Below, piece by piece: positions 13,140 to 25,209 of a DNA stretch of 64,000 bases. This DNA is from Bradysia coprophila (taxonomy: Eukaryota; Arthropoda; Insecta; Diptera; Sciaridae). The notes beneath the pieces are model-generated. The model ran no database searches, was not told where the DNA came from, and saw nothing but the letters and a program-made list of their open reading frames with translations. The translations under genes and the position numbers were made by a program. Each line of letters starts with the position of its first letter. Position 1 is the first letter of the stretch. The stretch spans positions 310,001 to 374,000 of the forward strand of contig NW_023503370.1 in assembly GCF_014529535.1 (NCBI RefSeq), read 5' to 3'.

Positions 13140-14380
13140 TATTCACTTTTTCATGGCATTTCGTCATCCCAATCATCATCGCAGCTGCTGATGATAAAAA
13201 AATGACACGCTTCAATTTTGTTCCAAAAATTGAAACTTAAAATTCGAAAGTTTACATCAATCCCAAGTTACATTAAGCTTCTGACACAATGTCTAGTCTA
13301 TGTGTTACCTCTCCTTGGTTCCAACCAAGGCTTGGCGTGTTTTTTTACTGTTAACTGACCTAAAGCGTCTTTGGGAGTTTAGCCTGTATCACAGCACTGC
13401 TACACAGCACTGTATGAATGGGGTAGATCTTAAACGTACCTCTAGTCAGTTGCGAAAGCATAAAGTATTAAAAACGGCGATGCCCTACTATATAGCCTGT
13501 AATGTTTCCCTTTTTTAAGTAGCTGTACAGGTTGTTCTGATGTTTTTTTCAAATATTGAAAGAAATTACTAAGGTATAGAAAAGTGTACACACATACCAC
13601 ACACGAATCGGTGAAGCAGAGACTACTGAAAAGAAAAAATTACCAACACAAAACACCGTATCGAATTCATCAAAACATAATTATTATTCACATCTAACAG
13701 AAAGAAAAAATATTTTGCTCCTATACCGGAAATGAATTTTCATTCAATTGAACTTATACGCAATAATATTGACAGACATATTAGACATTGATTGCATTGC
13801 CATACGTCTAATTTAAGCCAGCAAACAGCAAAGTCTGCAAATAAGCAAACGTTCCCAATATAATATTGCCTTTATTATATTTTATGTTTTCTACTATTTA
13901 TATGTGATTTATCCACTCTTTTATACTTTTTAGGTGTGCATTGTTACGTTTGCTCCATCACATAATATACTGCACACTGAAAAGGTACTCTTTCTTCTAT
14001 TTGTAAATCATTAAAAGCATATTTATTGTGCAAAATGCAAAAACAGAAAACAAAATTGGAACGACATTGAACCATTACACGCTATACATACACCGTTGAA
14101 TGCATGAAAACATTTTTCCGTTGTTGGTGATGAAATGTGAGGGTGGAATTAATTTGAATTTTTCTGAAAACATTATTTATAAAAGGGTAAGTTCAAATAT
14201 CAGGGATACTTTTGCAAGAAGTGTGCCTGTTCGACGTTAGGTATTATGTTGGTGATACCCCATTTGTACTCTATGAGAAATAAAATTTGCAAAATTATGT
14301 TGGACACATCATGCGTATATCTCAGCGAATTTCCTTGGCCTTCTTTCAACCCATATCTTCCTTCGACACACTTCGCTAAT
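13140..14380. other. Intergenic, no supported gene
   Basis: AT-rich DNA without recognisable coding sequence. The open frame at 13300-13518 matches nothing I know. Confidence 0.45.
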
Positions 14381-14384
14381 GCAG

Positions 14385-14722
14385 TAACATAAAAAAAGGC
14401 AGTACTAAAAAGGGACAGCACAAAAGCGGAACAGTACTAACAAAGGACAGTACTAAAACCGGTCAGTACCAAATAAGTGTAGTACCAAAGAAGTGTAGTA
14501 CCAAAGAAGTGTAGTACCAAAGAAGTGTAGTACTAAAGAAGAACAGTTTTTAAACAGGACATTGCTAAAGAAGGACAGTACTAAGAAGGGCAGCACTTAA
14601 GCAGGATAGTACTGAAGCATTACATTATTAAAGCATAACAGTACATAGGCAAAACAGTACTCAAACCTGACAGTACTAAGGAACACCAATACTAAAGCTA
14701 AGCAGTACTTAAGACAATCAGT
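14385..14722. repeat. 16-bp minisatellite, about 20 units
   Basis: A tandem array built on units of about 16 bases such as AAAGAAGTGTAGTACC. Three to four central units (about 14470-14535) are nearly identical, while the flanking ones drift (GACAGTACTAAAAC, CAGTACTTAAG). The centre-conserved, edge-degenerate pattern fits unequal exchange or replication slippage. Confidence 0.8.
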
Positions 14723-14776
14723 GAAATGTGAAATGACTGCTGTAAAACTGTTATTCGCCCTACTGTTCTGACTCAT

Positions 14777-15313
14777 TTGACTTTTATCGATATATTTTGT
14801 GATGGCGAGGCTTTTCTGCTCAGCTACTACTGTGGCTCTAATTACCTAAAGAAGAAATGCAAAACAACATCACAGTTTCCGACTATATTTGACAGAGTTA
14901 AACATACCTTTCAACCGAACAGTATAACAACGATTGTTCGCTGTTGCAGGAACAGAGGACCCCATATAACGACGCATAGAATCGTCAATAAAGAGAGCAA
15001 TTTGCACAAAAGAGTGACAAAATGCCATTTAAAACGTGATCCCATTGAATGTGATTTGTACTTTCCATATCGTTCCGACTTCGTGTCCTTAAATTTTATT
15101 TAATTGTGTAAAATGAAATCCAGTCTCGTTCGATCATTATCGATTTTTGTTTTAATTGTTGCTATATACCTTTTGATCACAATCAAAAACGAAATTAATT
15201 TGACAATGTTATCTCGAATATTACACATTTTATTACACATTATAGTCAATAGACCTCAACCAACACGTTTGATCATCGTCACACATAATCAGTTTGAAAT
15301 CCCTGACGCGTAA
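14777..15313 (+). other. Two weak open frames, unsupported
   Basis: One open frame runs to 15103. A second (ATG at 15113, stop 15311-15313) would give 66 residues with a basic start and a hydrophobic stretch. There is no similarity to a known family and no splice or promoter context. I do not call a gene. Confidence 0.2.
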
Positions 15314-15319
15314 TGGACA

Positions 15320-17900
15320 CATTAATTAAATGATATCATTCACATGGGTGGTCTCTGTGTTATTATTTAACGTCTCAATGAACACGGTGCTCATTCGGAG
15401 ACATGAAGCTTTACATGTTACTTCTTATATATTTTACCTGAATAAATATCAATTTAATGCACATGTGTATTGTGCATTGTGATGTATAAATAGACGGAAT
15501 AAACGTAAAATTGTAATTAATTGCACACCCGTTGAACGGAGTGTTAATTTCATTTTAGGGTATCTTATTCAAGAAAACTGCATTCCATTGCGTCTGGAGG
15601 GTGCAAGTAGTCATACTTGTCCGGTTTATAATTAAAAAAAAAGAAGGTTCAATTTAGAAGTCGAGAAGAGTAGTGATGGAAGCTCTTCGGCGAATAGTTT
15701 ACCGATTATATCGATTTTCCATTAAAATTATTCACTAACATTTTCCAGGAAGTATAAATTTCTATACTAAATTTAAAGCTCCATGTAGGCTGTAGAAACC
15801 TGCTGCACACTTATCACCACTGACAGTGACATTAATCCGAATTTTTCCTTACATTTTCAATTTTTGTTTATTTTCTTAAAAACCTAAAAATTTTAGAAGA
15901 CCATTACATTTTCTGGATTTTCTAGATTTTCCAAAAATTTCTCAATTTTCTTATATTTTGAGGAAATCAAGAAAATCGAAAAAAATTCGAGAAAATTTTT
16001 CAATTTTCGAAGGTTTTCTTGGTTTTTTAATTGTACCGAAGGATACGAAACTTCTTTGATTAACCAGTGATTAACCGGTGTTAATCAAAGATCAACCACC
16101 TTGTCACTGACACAAATATAACTTCTGTTAACCGGTTACAGACGGCAAGCATATGACCAGTATTATTATCGGGTCTATTACTTCCAATCTGTTGATTTCA
16201 AATCTTGTACTTCAATTTTTTTTAACATGCATTTTCCATATTACCCAGAGCTTGTCATTATTTTTGTCATCGCTATCGATACCAGATGAATGGCCATATG
16301 TGACAGTTTAATTAAGCAATTAGCATTCTGTCATAGGTATGTACAAAACAAAGTGTGAACGTGGAAGTCGAATACAATACAAAACGTGAGTTTTCTTACC
16401 ATGAAATATGAAATTCGTTTTTCACGTGTGTCTCAACCTATGGCCGCGAAAAAAATGAACGAAAAGCTATGTGTACCAGAAACAATCTCAAACAACATTC
16501 TGTGACCAGTAGATGCAACAAAACCAAATTTTGCAGAAGTCAAGAAAAATGACTTTTCCATTTCGTAATAATTGAGTTATTAAAACCATTAACCCCATAC
16601 ATAAATGCAATATTAAATAACATATGATTAACACTGTCAACAGCTTGTTCTAATATATACCTCGACATTCATGATGCATATACCGTGTTATAATCGCTCA
16701 CACTGTTTCGTTGGTATAGCCAGTTATTTTTTTATCTCGTAGTTCTTCACGTTTTTTATTAGTAAAGGCGCACTATCATAAATTATGTTGGTACCATATG
16801 TTCGGGTTATATATATTTTCTATGCTCAGTTAATCTGAATTCGATACGGTTGAACTGAGATAGAGTTAAATGCGTGAAACAACATAAATACAAAAAAAAA
16901 CATAGATAACCCCTTGTTCGATGCAAAGGGTTTTTGTTGTCTAAATTATCTGTGCAATTGGTGCGAATTGCATCATTTTTGATATTAATATTTCAGATGA
17001 ATCACGTCGAGCTGTATCTATAAAATTAAATTAATTTTCTCCCAAATCATCTCGAAATGTGTGTAAGTTCTCGCTACCACCTGCTTCAATGGGTAAAATG
17101 TTTTCAATTATGTTTTTGCCAAATTCACAGTTCGTTGGACGACAGTTTTTTTTTTTCTTTTTTTTTCTCTAGTATTTAGATTTGGTGACACACGTGTACA
17201 AGATTTTCGTCGTAATATTTGGAATTATCTTCTTGTGTTTATGAATTTTTAGTTGCTGGATTATATTTTAATGGATAGGGATCAGTGGCTTGAGTTTTAA
17301 ATTAAGCACATTAATCCGAGCGTAAGTAAGGGGATCATCTCATGTTTGGTATATTGCCTAATTTATGCTGGTACACGTTATGTAGAGAGACAGCGTTTAT
17401 TGATTTGAAATTCGTCTTTGTTGGTAAATATTGATTGCGAATGGACAGCAATCAGCAATTAAGGCACAGCATTTTTTTTTTCTCCGAAATTCAGTTGAGT
17501 TTTGAGTTTTGGAATGAAACTATTGCACAACCGTTTTGGGATTTTTTGTGAAACTAATGGTGTTTAATTGTTCGAAGGTCAACAAAGTTAGTACGAACAT
17601 ACATGAGTCGTTTCATTCTGAGATAGCCGCAAGAGCTCTAGAAAATTTAAATTTGTATGATGTTTTCCGCTTGTATGGGATGGCTTGAATCTCGATTTTT
17701 CATTATTTTTCGCTAATTTACTCGTTAATAATTGTAGCTGCTGTAAATACAAAATCTCAAGTGAATGCAATAATACAAAAAGTCCTAGAGACTTGAAGAA
17801 TAACGATTGCTGAGGAAAAGTTAAAAAGAACGGTCGAAAAAAAATTGACTTCATTTTCATGCGTTATTTGGCGCGTGAATTTTTTATATCCGCTTGCATC
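15320..17900. other. Intergenic with possible old foldback
   Basis: No gene recognised. Between about 15820 and 16120 ACTGACAGTGAC and GTCACTGAC face each other and the inside is rich in inverted AAATTTTC words, perhaps a degraded MITE. The rest is plain AT-rich DNA. Confidence 0.4.
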
Positions 17901-17962
17901 GTGTAATTCTTGAGTTTCAATGTTCCATTAACTATCAATCTCAATTTACAGTTAAGCTCCAA

Positions 17963-18086
17963 AATTGGATTTGAAAGAAAAATGTCCACGGTAGCTCAAT
18001 TGGTTAGAGCATCAGCCCGGCAAGTTGAAGGTTGTGAGTTCGTGTCTCACCCGTGCACATCAAAATTTTTAATTCAAATCCAATTC
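17963..18086. repeat. 13-bp inverted repeats around the tRNA-like locus
   Basis: AATTGGATTTGAA (17963-17975) and its exact complement TTCAAATCCAATT (18074-18086) bracket the tRNA-like sequence almost symmetrically. This may be the end of a small element that captured the tRNA-like unit, or chance in AT-rich DNA. Confidence 0.5.
17985..18058 (+). tRNA. tRNA-like locus (tRNA pseudogene or SINE head)
   Basis: A 74-base cloverleaf can be drawn. The acceptor stem TCCACGG/CCGTGCA has one C-C mismatch. The D arm is GCTC/GAGC with loop AATTGGTTA, the anticodon arm is TCAGC/GTTGA, and the T arm is GTGAG/CTCAC. The A box (TAGCTCAATTGG) is good and the B box (GTTCGTGTC) is weak. A T-run follows near 18066. 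The loop CCGGCAA gives apparent anticodon GGC, but position 33 is C rather than U and GGC is not the usual eukaryotic Ala anticodon. A working tRNA is therefore doubtful; a pseudogene or tRNA-derived SINE head is more likely. It lies between 13-bp inverted repeats (17963-17975 and 18074-18086). Confidence 0.5.
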
Positions 18087-18139
18087 GATTCTAGTATTTC
18101 TAAGATGAAAATTAAAAGAATTCGTCGCGGAATATAGTG

Positions 18140-20800
18140 TTTCTCTAGAAAATCTCAATTTACGTTCCTCACCAATACAAGTTATACTCGAGAGAGCAGT
18201 TTCAATTGCCGCAAGCATATCTTTCGGTGAAAGATATTTCTCTCAAATATTCTCGAAATGAAAAGGTCAGAATATACTGATAATAGTCTAGGTGATAGTA
18301 TAGATGGTCTTTATACTCATGCCATTATATCGCACTCGCCAAAACGAAAAAAATTTTAGTGGTAAAAATTACTGTAAAATTTACCGACAATTTTTCTGAA
18401 TTTTTTTCTATAATGGCAGTTTCCACGCTCAGTGAGAACTTACTAAAATGTATCCGCACCACATTTTTGTTTGTTACCGGTATTTTACAGAAATTTGTAG
18501 CGGATTTTTGGTTGATACCGGTATTTGGTGTCATAAATCCTTTGTTTTTAATGTAACATAGCGCACAAAGCGATATTTGTATACCAATTTAATGCACTTT
18601 AGGAGCGTTTTGTGCGAAAGCTTGTTGACTATCGGTATGACATTTTAAAATTATTTACTAATGAAACGTTCGGAATGGTGATATTTTTAATTATTTTATA
18701 ATTATTTCACAATCAAATTTAACTTAATACGTGATGAAAATGAAGTTTTGCCCTTCTTTTAATTTTTAAATTAAGTAATGGTTCACATTTTATTATGATA
18801 CCATAAGAAAACAGCTTTGCCGTCGATGCCTGCATACAATTTTTCTCATTTTAGAAACGTTCGGAACGACGCTTGATTTCGTTGTACTTGGCAGTTTTTT
18901 CATAATACTTTACTTTTTTTTTGTCTCAATATGAAGATTCATCTTTATTTATCAATTAGAAATAGTTTTTAAATCATTTCCAATGTTTAAAATATCTTTA
19001 TTTTGTATTGAAAAAATACCATGCACGAAAATGTTACAAAAGAACATGCCTAATAAATCTCATCGCATTTGGGCCAATGCGATAGGATTTCTCCCGGCAA
19101 TGACTCTAATAAAAGATATTACTAACAATTGCATTAGAAATAGTGTAGTGCGTTAATTTACATGCTTTGACCTTCAGTAGCTATTTACCGAAAATTTACC
19201 GAGGTCAGTAAATGCAATCTCTAATAATTTGCTTTCATTTACTAAAGATAGCAAATAGCAAAGTTGTCCTTAGTATATTAGTATAATATGGCTACACATT
19301 GCACAATTATATGCTTGCGCTAATGTCTGCAAGCACAGTTATGCTATGTGAAGTCACATCATAATTTTCCATTCTATTTTTCCTGTGTATTTGTCCCTTT
19401 CCAATTCGGTATACCTCGTGTCACGTCCTATGCAATAAACATGCAGCTTAAATTCGTATTCATTCAAGTACTTACCTACGTTGTGTGTGTTTTTTTTTTC
19501 TCCTTATACATAATACAGACAACATATTTCCGTAAAATTCTTTAAAATCGTTGTTTTTGTGTTCATTTTTTCTATTTTATTCCCATAAGCTACAGTAACT
19601 TTAATTTGAAATTTTTATTCCTGCACAAAAGATCAATAATGTATCATGTTGCGAATTTATGTTATTGTTCAATGACGTACAATTTCGTTAATAATTTTTT
19701 TTTGCCCTATTTGACTTTACTTGTCAACATTTTGAATATCCTTATTCGTCAATCGAATAAAATAAAATTGGGAGAGAGAAAAAACGAGCGAGATCCTATA
19801 GTGGCATTCAATAAGACTTACAATATTTTTGTAGTGTAAAATCTCCTCTGTGAGCCTTATTCATATGTCATGAATTGACAGCCGTATCGCTGCTGGATGT
19901 ATATTATAGCATTTAAACACAAAACAAAAATATATACGGAGTTGAAGAGGTGTTCCTATTATTTGCAACGCTTTTTGGGATAAGTTTTGTGCTATTTATC
20001 GTACTAATAGGGGAAATTCAAATTGAAAAATATTTTTCACCGGTGTTGTCGGATGGAATAAATGTAAACAGTTTAAAGGTAGAGAGGAGAAAAAAAAAGA
20101 TTAAATAATTTTACAGACAAAACGGAGAACGGAGAATCCTTTTTTATGGATGATACTGAAAAGTTTAAGTAGATAAATAAAAAAAAAAATTGTATCCGAC
20201 AATCTCTCAGATTGTTATCTTAAATATAATCCCATTATATCAAGCAATATTTTATTCAAACAAGAGTTTAAATGCATATCCCTTACACGTGCTTCGTAAT
20301 TTCAATTATTCGGATTTTACATTATACAAACATCAAGGCGTTGTAGGTATATACTAATACCAAGCGTTACATGCAGCGAAAGCAAAGAAGGACACACTCA
20401 AATCAACGCATATTTAACATAGGATTTGGAATGTTTGAGGAATTTTTCCGATGCCTCTACCAATAAAATAGTTTTTTTTTGTAATTCAATTTTTCAGCCA
20501 CTTGAAAACCTAAAATTCATTTAGTTGGAATTTTAATATTGCAAATCTCCCTATTTTTAATGAATTGCTTCTCGCTGTATGGTACAGATTCCCTTTTTTG
20601 CGTTCTTCAAATTATTGTTTTTTATCTGCTGTGTAATCTTAAACATCTGTTAATATCGTTAGTTCTGGAGATAAAGGAAATAATTATGTTGGCCATCACC
20701 ACAAAAATGAGTGTATATATGCAAAATGGAATTTGTAAATTAGTCAGGAATAATGGGAGTAACAACAGCTTGTCTGTTTGTTTTGAGAATCTCACTAATG
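18140..20800. other. Intergenic, no supported gene
   Basis: AT-rich DNA. Open frames at 18359-18556 and its antisense partner, 19348-19545, 19606-19839 and 20539-20850 are not recognised. No clear transposon ends. Confidence 0.45.
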
Positions 20801-20820
20801 GCCATTTACGGGTTAATAAC

Positions 20821-20844
20821 AAGTTCAGTCTGGACCACCGGCTG
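20821..20844. repeat. Dispersed 24-base repeat, copy 1
   Basis: AGTTCAGTCTGGACCACCGG and the next few bases recur in the same orientation at 22892 with two changes. The larger element they belong to is not resolved. Confidence 0.4.
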
Positions 20845-21693
20845 TTGTAAGTATTGTGTCGATATACCAATTACAGTTCAATGGAACAATGAGACAGAAC
20901 TTTTTTTTTGGTTTCTTCATAAGATACTGTCTAATACAATAACTATACGGTTAGACGTCTTATCATGCCAGTTGGTTAAATTTTTCCTTTTTTTCAAAAC
21001 AACCTATTAAAACATCGGGATGAAATGGAGATTTTACAGTAAAGTTACCAAAATAACCGCTTCACAGTAAAATCAAAGATTTTTTTGAGAAATTGGGCAG
21101 CTTAGAGTTCCACAGAATTGTGTCATAGTCGGGGTCATAACCGAGATCAATGTGATCTTTACTATTATTATACCCTTCCTCAGAAAAAAAAAAAAATAAT
21201 TGAACTTGTGCATGCTCCTCTCCTATCCTATCGCAACGTTCCATAATGTACTGTTTAATCGCTAATGAAATGCACCCTTTATTATCAAATATGTGATTTC
21301 GTTTTTTTTTATGTATTATTTTCTCATGACAATAGATGACAAGGCCCATTTATGTTTTACAATTTAATAACCAGCGAAAGGTTGATAAAATAAAATAGAC
21401 GAGAAAAAAAGGCCGAATCGGTTCTTTATTGTTTACATAAAAGATAAAGTCACCCTTTTTATCATATTTTTCAGATTTTTGGAAATTATTTTGTCGTTAA
21501 TGACCGTTGGGCGTGAGTTTGATTTTTTTTATCGAGATTTTTTAGTTGTTGTAGATAAAAAAAAATTGCACATTGTTCTCGGAAACTAAAGTGCTAGCAT
21601 GTTGTGTGCATGACCGATCAATCTTTTCCATTCGAAAGGGGTTTCTTTAAATTTGTGATATATGAAAGTAACTGAGAATGTAAGAGAAATTTA

Positions 21694-21738
21694 CGTGAGT
21701 GTTGCAGAACTAGCCGAAGACGAGGGCTGCAATCACAC
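21694..21738. repeat. Foldback structure with CGAAG-type centre (copy C)
   Basis: Arms GTGAGTGTTGCAG and CTGCAATCACAC flank CTAGCCGAAGACGAGGG. The arms are short and imperfect, and the centre matches the other copies. Confidence 0.5.
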
Positions 21739-21940
21739 AGGGCTAAATATAAGTTTCAAATAACGTAAATTATAAGTACAATTTAAGAGACGTCGACGCT
21801 TAGTTAAAATTGTAGTCTAAATTTGTGAGTTTCGTATTTTATTTTTGCTGATATCTTTTCATCAAAATACTTTTCGAGAAATGTAACACGACAATAATGA
21901 CAACAAATGTGTTTCCTTTCAATAAAAAATAGTTATTTGT

Positions 21941-22045
21941 GTATCTGTTTTGGACGATTCTTTTTAGGCAATTTCGCTTGTTGTAGCCCGAACGAAGTGA
22001 GGGCTACATGCGAAAGTGCCTAAAATCAATCGTCCGAAACAGATA
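21941..22045. mobile_element. Foldback element with CGAAG-type centre (copy D)
   Basis: The arms are about 46-49 bases: GTATCTGTTTTGGACGATTC at the left and its near-complement at the right, through TTTAGGCA and GTAGCCC. The centre is CCGAACGAAGTGAGGG (about 21988-22002). This is one of the clearest members of the set. It is non-coding. Confidence 0.75.
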
Positions 22046-22440
22046 CTCAAAAAAATTTTCATGTAAGGGGTCGAAAACCTGAGAAAAATATCGAAACTCC
22101 CTCATTTTCGGCCCCGACACATGAAATAGATTTTTTTGTAGCAGTTCGGCACGTCATGAGAAAAGTCAGCAACTTTACTAAATTTGCAAAAACTTTTGAC
22201 TTTTCTCAGGACTGGACTGTTCAAAATGCCACATTTTTCAAAAATGATCTTCGAAAGTAAAATATGAATGTTGACTGGCTAAACATAGCTGCCTTATAGA
22301 CCCGCGAACAAATTAACGAAGGTATCATTTATGACCATTGTAATGCAGAATACTAAGCAGTTATTAGTTACTCCAGACTAAAAGTTTTATTTTACTCGGA
22401 ACTTCTACTCTCTATCATGGCGCCACGTTAGGAAGGCGCC

Positions 22441-22722
22441 GTGACGCAAGTCCGCATTACAAAAAAAAATAAATTAGGGACTAAGGAACATTTGGAATGT
22501 TATAGTTGTAATATAGTATCTAGACAATTAATCAATCAATTAGGAGGACTACAAACATAATTTTTAACAAATTTGTTGTTTAGTTGTCCTCATCATCTGC
22601 CATTGGTGACGCAATTTTTTAATTATAAAGAATTGGTGTTAAAGTTAAATTTTTGTGTATCGGAGCCTTGAGCGTCACCATTTCTGATGTCAATATTTTT
22701 GTAAGTAAAGGACTTGCGTCAC
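22441..22722. mobile_element. MITE-like element, 13-bp TIR
   Basis: GTGACGCAAGTCC (22441-22453) and its exact complement GGACTTGCGTCAC (22710-22722) bound a 282-bp non-coding stretch. Inside, GGTGACGCAATT and GCGTCACC give a second inverted pair. Immediately left, GGCGCC-containing words form a small stem. Confidence 0.6.
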
Positions 22723-22891
22723 CCTTCCTCTTCTAAGAGGGTTTATCTGATATATATACACTCGACAACCAGACTCTTTAATTGTATTCCCAAGTTTTGT
22801 GATCCTCCTTATTTTGACATGCTGAAGGTATCATTGGGGTACATGGATATTATTTACCCCATTTACTTTGTTTTGAGCATTTTACTACTCT

Positions 22892-22914
22892 AGTTCAATC
22901 TGGACAACCGGCTG
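22892..22914. repeat. Dispersed 24-base repeat, copy 2
   Basis: AGTTCAATCTGGACAACCGG and the next bases match 20821-20844 with two changes, in the same orientation and 2.07 kb away. Confidence 0.4.
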
Positions 22915-23079
22915 TGACTCTAGAACCACTAACCGCGCTTCGAAGTATGCAAATACTTTCTGAGTAAAGTTAGACTCATATATGATATCTCGCCTAAATA
23001 TAGACAAATTTATCGTATTTGCGTTACGGCTCACAAGCACTGGCCTGACACTATTCACTTTACTCCTCATTTGTTAAAT

Positions 23080-23308
23080 GCTGCTATTCATTGAGTGTCC
23101 ATACAAGGTCCTTCAGTATGTATATACACATCGATTGGTGCAGTCACCAGACCCGCCGCAAGCTATGAAGCTTGAGTGAACTTTGGGACATTACCAATGC
23201 GATATACTCGCTAGAAAAATTTCATGTGGAATATTTTCTGACACGGGATTCTAACCCAGTTCATTTTGGTAGAAGGCCAGTACGTAACCATTCAGCCATT
23301 CCGTCACA
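23080..23308 (-). mobile_element. tRNA-derived SINE candidate
   Basis: On the minus strand the first about 70 bases (23308 down to 23238) look tRNA-derived: ACGGAATGGCTGAATGGTTA contains an A-box-like word, and GGGTTAGAATCCC is B-box-like. A non-tRNA body follows. The 3' limit is uncertain. A tRNA-related head plus unrelated body is the SINE layout; no A-rich tail was clearly seen. Confidence 0.5.
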
Positions 23309-24160
23309 TTATCACATCATTTGTTTTAACATGCATTTTTCCAGTTAAGACCGATTATCTGAATATTTCCACGGCATAAGAATTTGACATCCAGTAAATC
23401 CAGCAGACATATCACACACGCACAATTATTCAACTAAATGTAAGCCAGGTAATGGAAAAAAATTACATGCTATCACTCCTGCTAATACAAATGAGTTTTT
23501 AGCTTGTCCATTTAACGGACACGCCCAATAAAAAGAATAATACGATTAGAGAAAAGGGTTACTCTCTACGCACTATATTTTTATAAATGGTAACAATAGC
23601 AGAACTATAAAGACCCGTCCGAAATGTTTACAAAAGAGCACAAAGAAAGGATAATAAATTAAAGTCATAGTCGGATTATAATATTTCTCTGTGCAGAGTT
23701 CGGATATTATAATTCATTTGATCAAAATCATTTCAGTTATATAAAATATTCCCTTTAACGAAGAATAATTCACATTCTGTATTATAAAATGGGCCATGTA
23801 AACCAACGTTCCCGTTGTTTTCATCAGCAACGGAAACCACAAAATGAGTATAAAACGTAAAAATACTTGTACAACATCTTTGATTTATTTTAGAGAGAAT
23901 AAATAAAAAAAATCTCAATTATATCTCAACTCAACGAAAACCACAAAAACCACAATGGAGAAATAGATATCTCGATCCATACACAATTGAAAGATACAAT
24001 GTCTGTACGAGAAAAAAAAAACTAAAGAACTCAACAAAATTATCTTACAAGTTTTTAATTATCTCTAGAATGGGATATTGTTTCGAACTATCAGTAAAAA
24101 CTAATCTTTTTTGTTTAGTACTCATGAATGCAAATAATTCAAAAAAGTAATAGTATAATG

Positions 24161-25208
24161 CACTGATAGAAAAGTTAACGCGCTGGACGTGTACTGTACG
24201 TAGTGGACGTGTAAATTGGCTGGCAGACAGCTATTTTTGGATCGAACTTCGGGAACGTTTAGTACACGTGCACTGCGTCAGTAAACGTCCAGTACGTTTG
24301 CTCTGGTATCCGAAATAAAATGAAATTTTGATGAACATTATTTCGTCAAATTTCGTTCTTTTTAATTTTAATTTTTTTATTTTTCGTGTTTTTATTCACT
24401 TATATCGTAACTTTTTCTTAGATAAAAATTTTCTCCATGTTTGGTGTTGGGTCTGAACTGGGGACCTCTTGATCTCAAAGCGGCGCTTCAACCAATGTTG
24501 CAATTAAGACATACTACATTGATAGTTGTATTGTGAAGCGTTGGTAGAAGTAGCTAAACGTGGAGCACGTTTGCACACAAAGTACTTATACATGCTATAC
24601 GTTTACTTACATGACTCACATATGAAACTTTGAAAATATTTTTTTTTATTCTAATTAGAACTATGGTATATGACAATGACCTAATATCGAGAATCGTAAT
24701 CGTAATTCCTTCCTCTTCTTTTTGCGTAATATTTCGATATTTCAACAGTATGAGATTGGAACTCAGGGAATAAAACGTTTTGAAATTTAAATGACTGAAT
24801 TTAATATTTCTGTTTTTAAGTGAATCCTAAAATCCTGATACAGATACATTCATCTCATGTACGTAAAGGACTTGACATAGTTGCTATTAATATAAAATGC
24901 TCAGTGTACGAATGTTAACGCACAACAAGTGCGATCTTTTGACATCATACTTACCATGCGTATACAAACATCCTAAACGTGTGCTTTTCTCAAACGTGTT
25001 GGGCGTATGAGGTAATTTTGCGATGAAGTTACACATACCAAAATTTTACACATGTCCTACGTCGACTACACGCGTGAGATGTATGGCACACATATCGTAC
25101 GTAAACTTACATACGACAGGTTCGCCATACATACCCGACGCATACTATGCATAACAGAAGTATATCATACATATCCGAAGTACACCGCCAAAATCTTTTT
25201 TATCAGTG
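24161..25208. mobile_element. DNA transposon, non-autonomous, about 1.05 kb
   Basis: The ends are near-perfect inverted repeats: CACTGATAGAAAAGTT at the left and the complement of CACTGATAAAAAAGAT at the right. No transposase frame exists inside. The subterminal parts are unusually rich in ACGT-containing words (for example GGACGTGTACTGTACG left, CGTACGTAAACTTACATACG right), which could be transposase-binding arrays. A tRNA-like stretch (24440-24510, minus) lies inside. No clear target duplication was seen. Confidence 0.6.
24440..24510 (-). repeat. tRNA-like segment (possible SINE head)
   Basis: The minus strand reads TTGCAACATTGGTTGAAGCG (A-box-like) followed by CCCAGTTCAGACCC (B-box-like). 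It sits inside the 24161-25208 element, so it may be a nested SINE insertion. Confidence 0.35.
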
Positions 25209-25209
25209 T

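Noticed and set aside
14385..14722. Considered as a CRISPR array or regulatory operator cluster
   Set aside because: Units of about 16 bases drift continuously without unique spacers; a minisatellite fits better.
14777..15313. Adjacent open frames with a hydrophobic start that could be a secreted peptide
   Set aside because: The larger starts depend on non-ATG codons, there is no similarity, and the composition is like the surrounding DNA.
17910..18137. Open frame of 75 codons over the tRNA-like locus
   Set aside because: The coding look comes from translating a tRNA-like sequence (STVAQLVRAS-type strings are typical of this).
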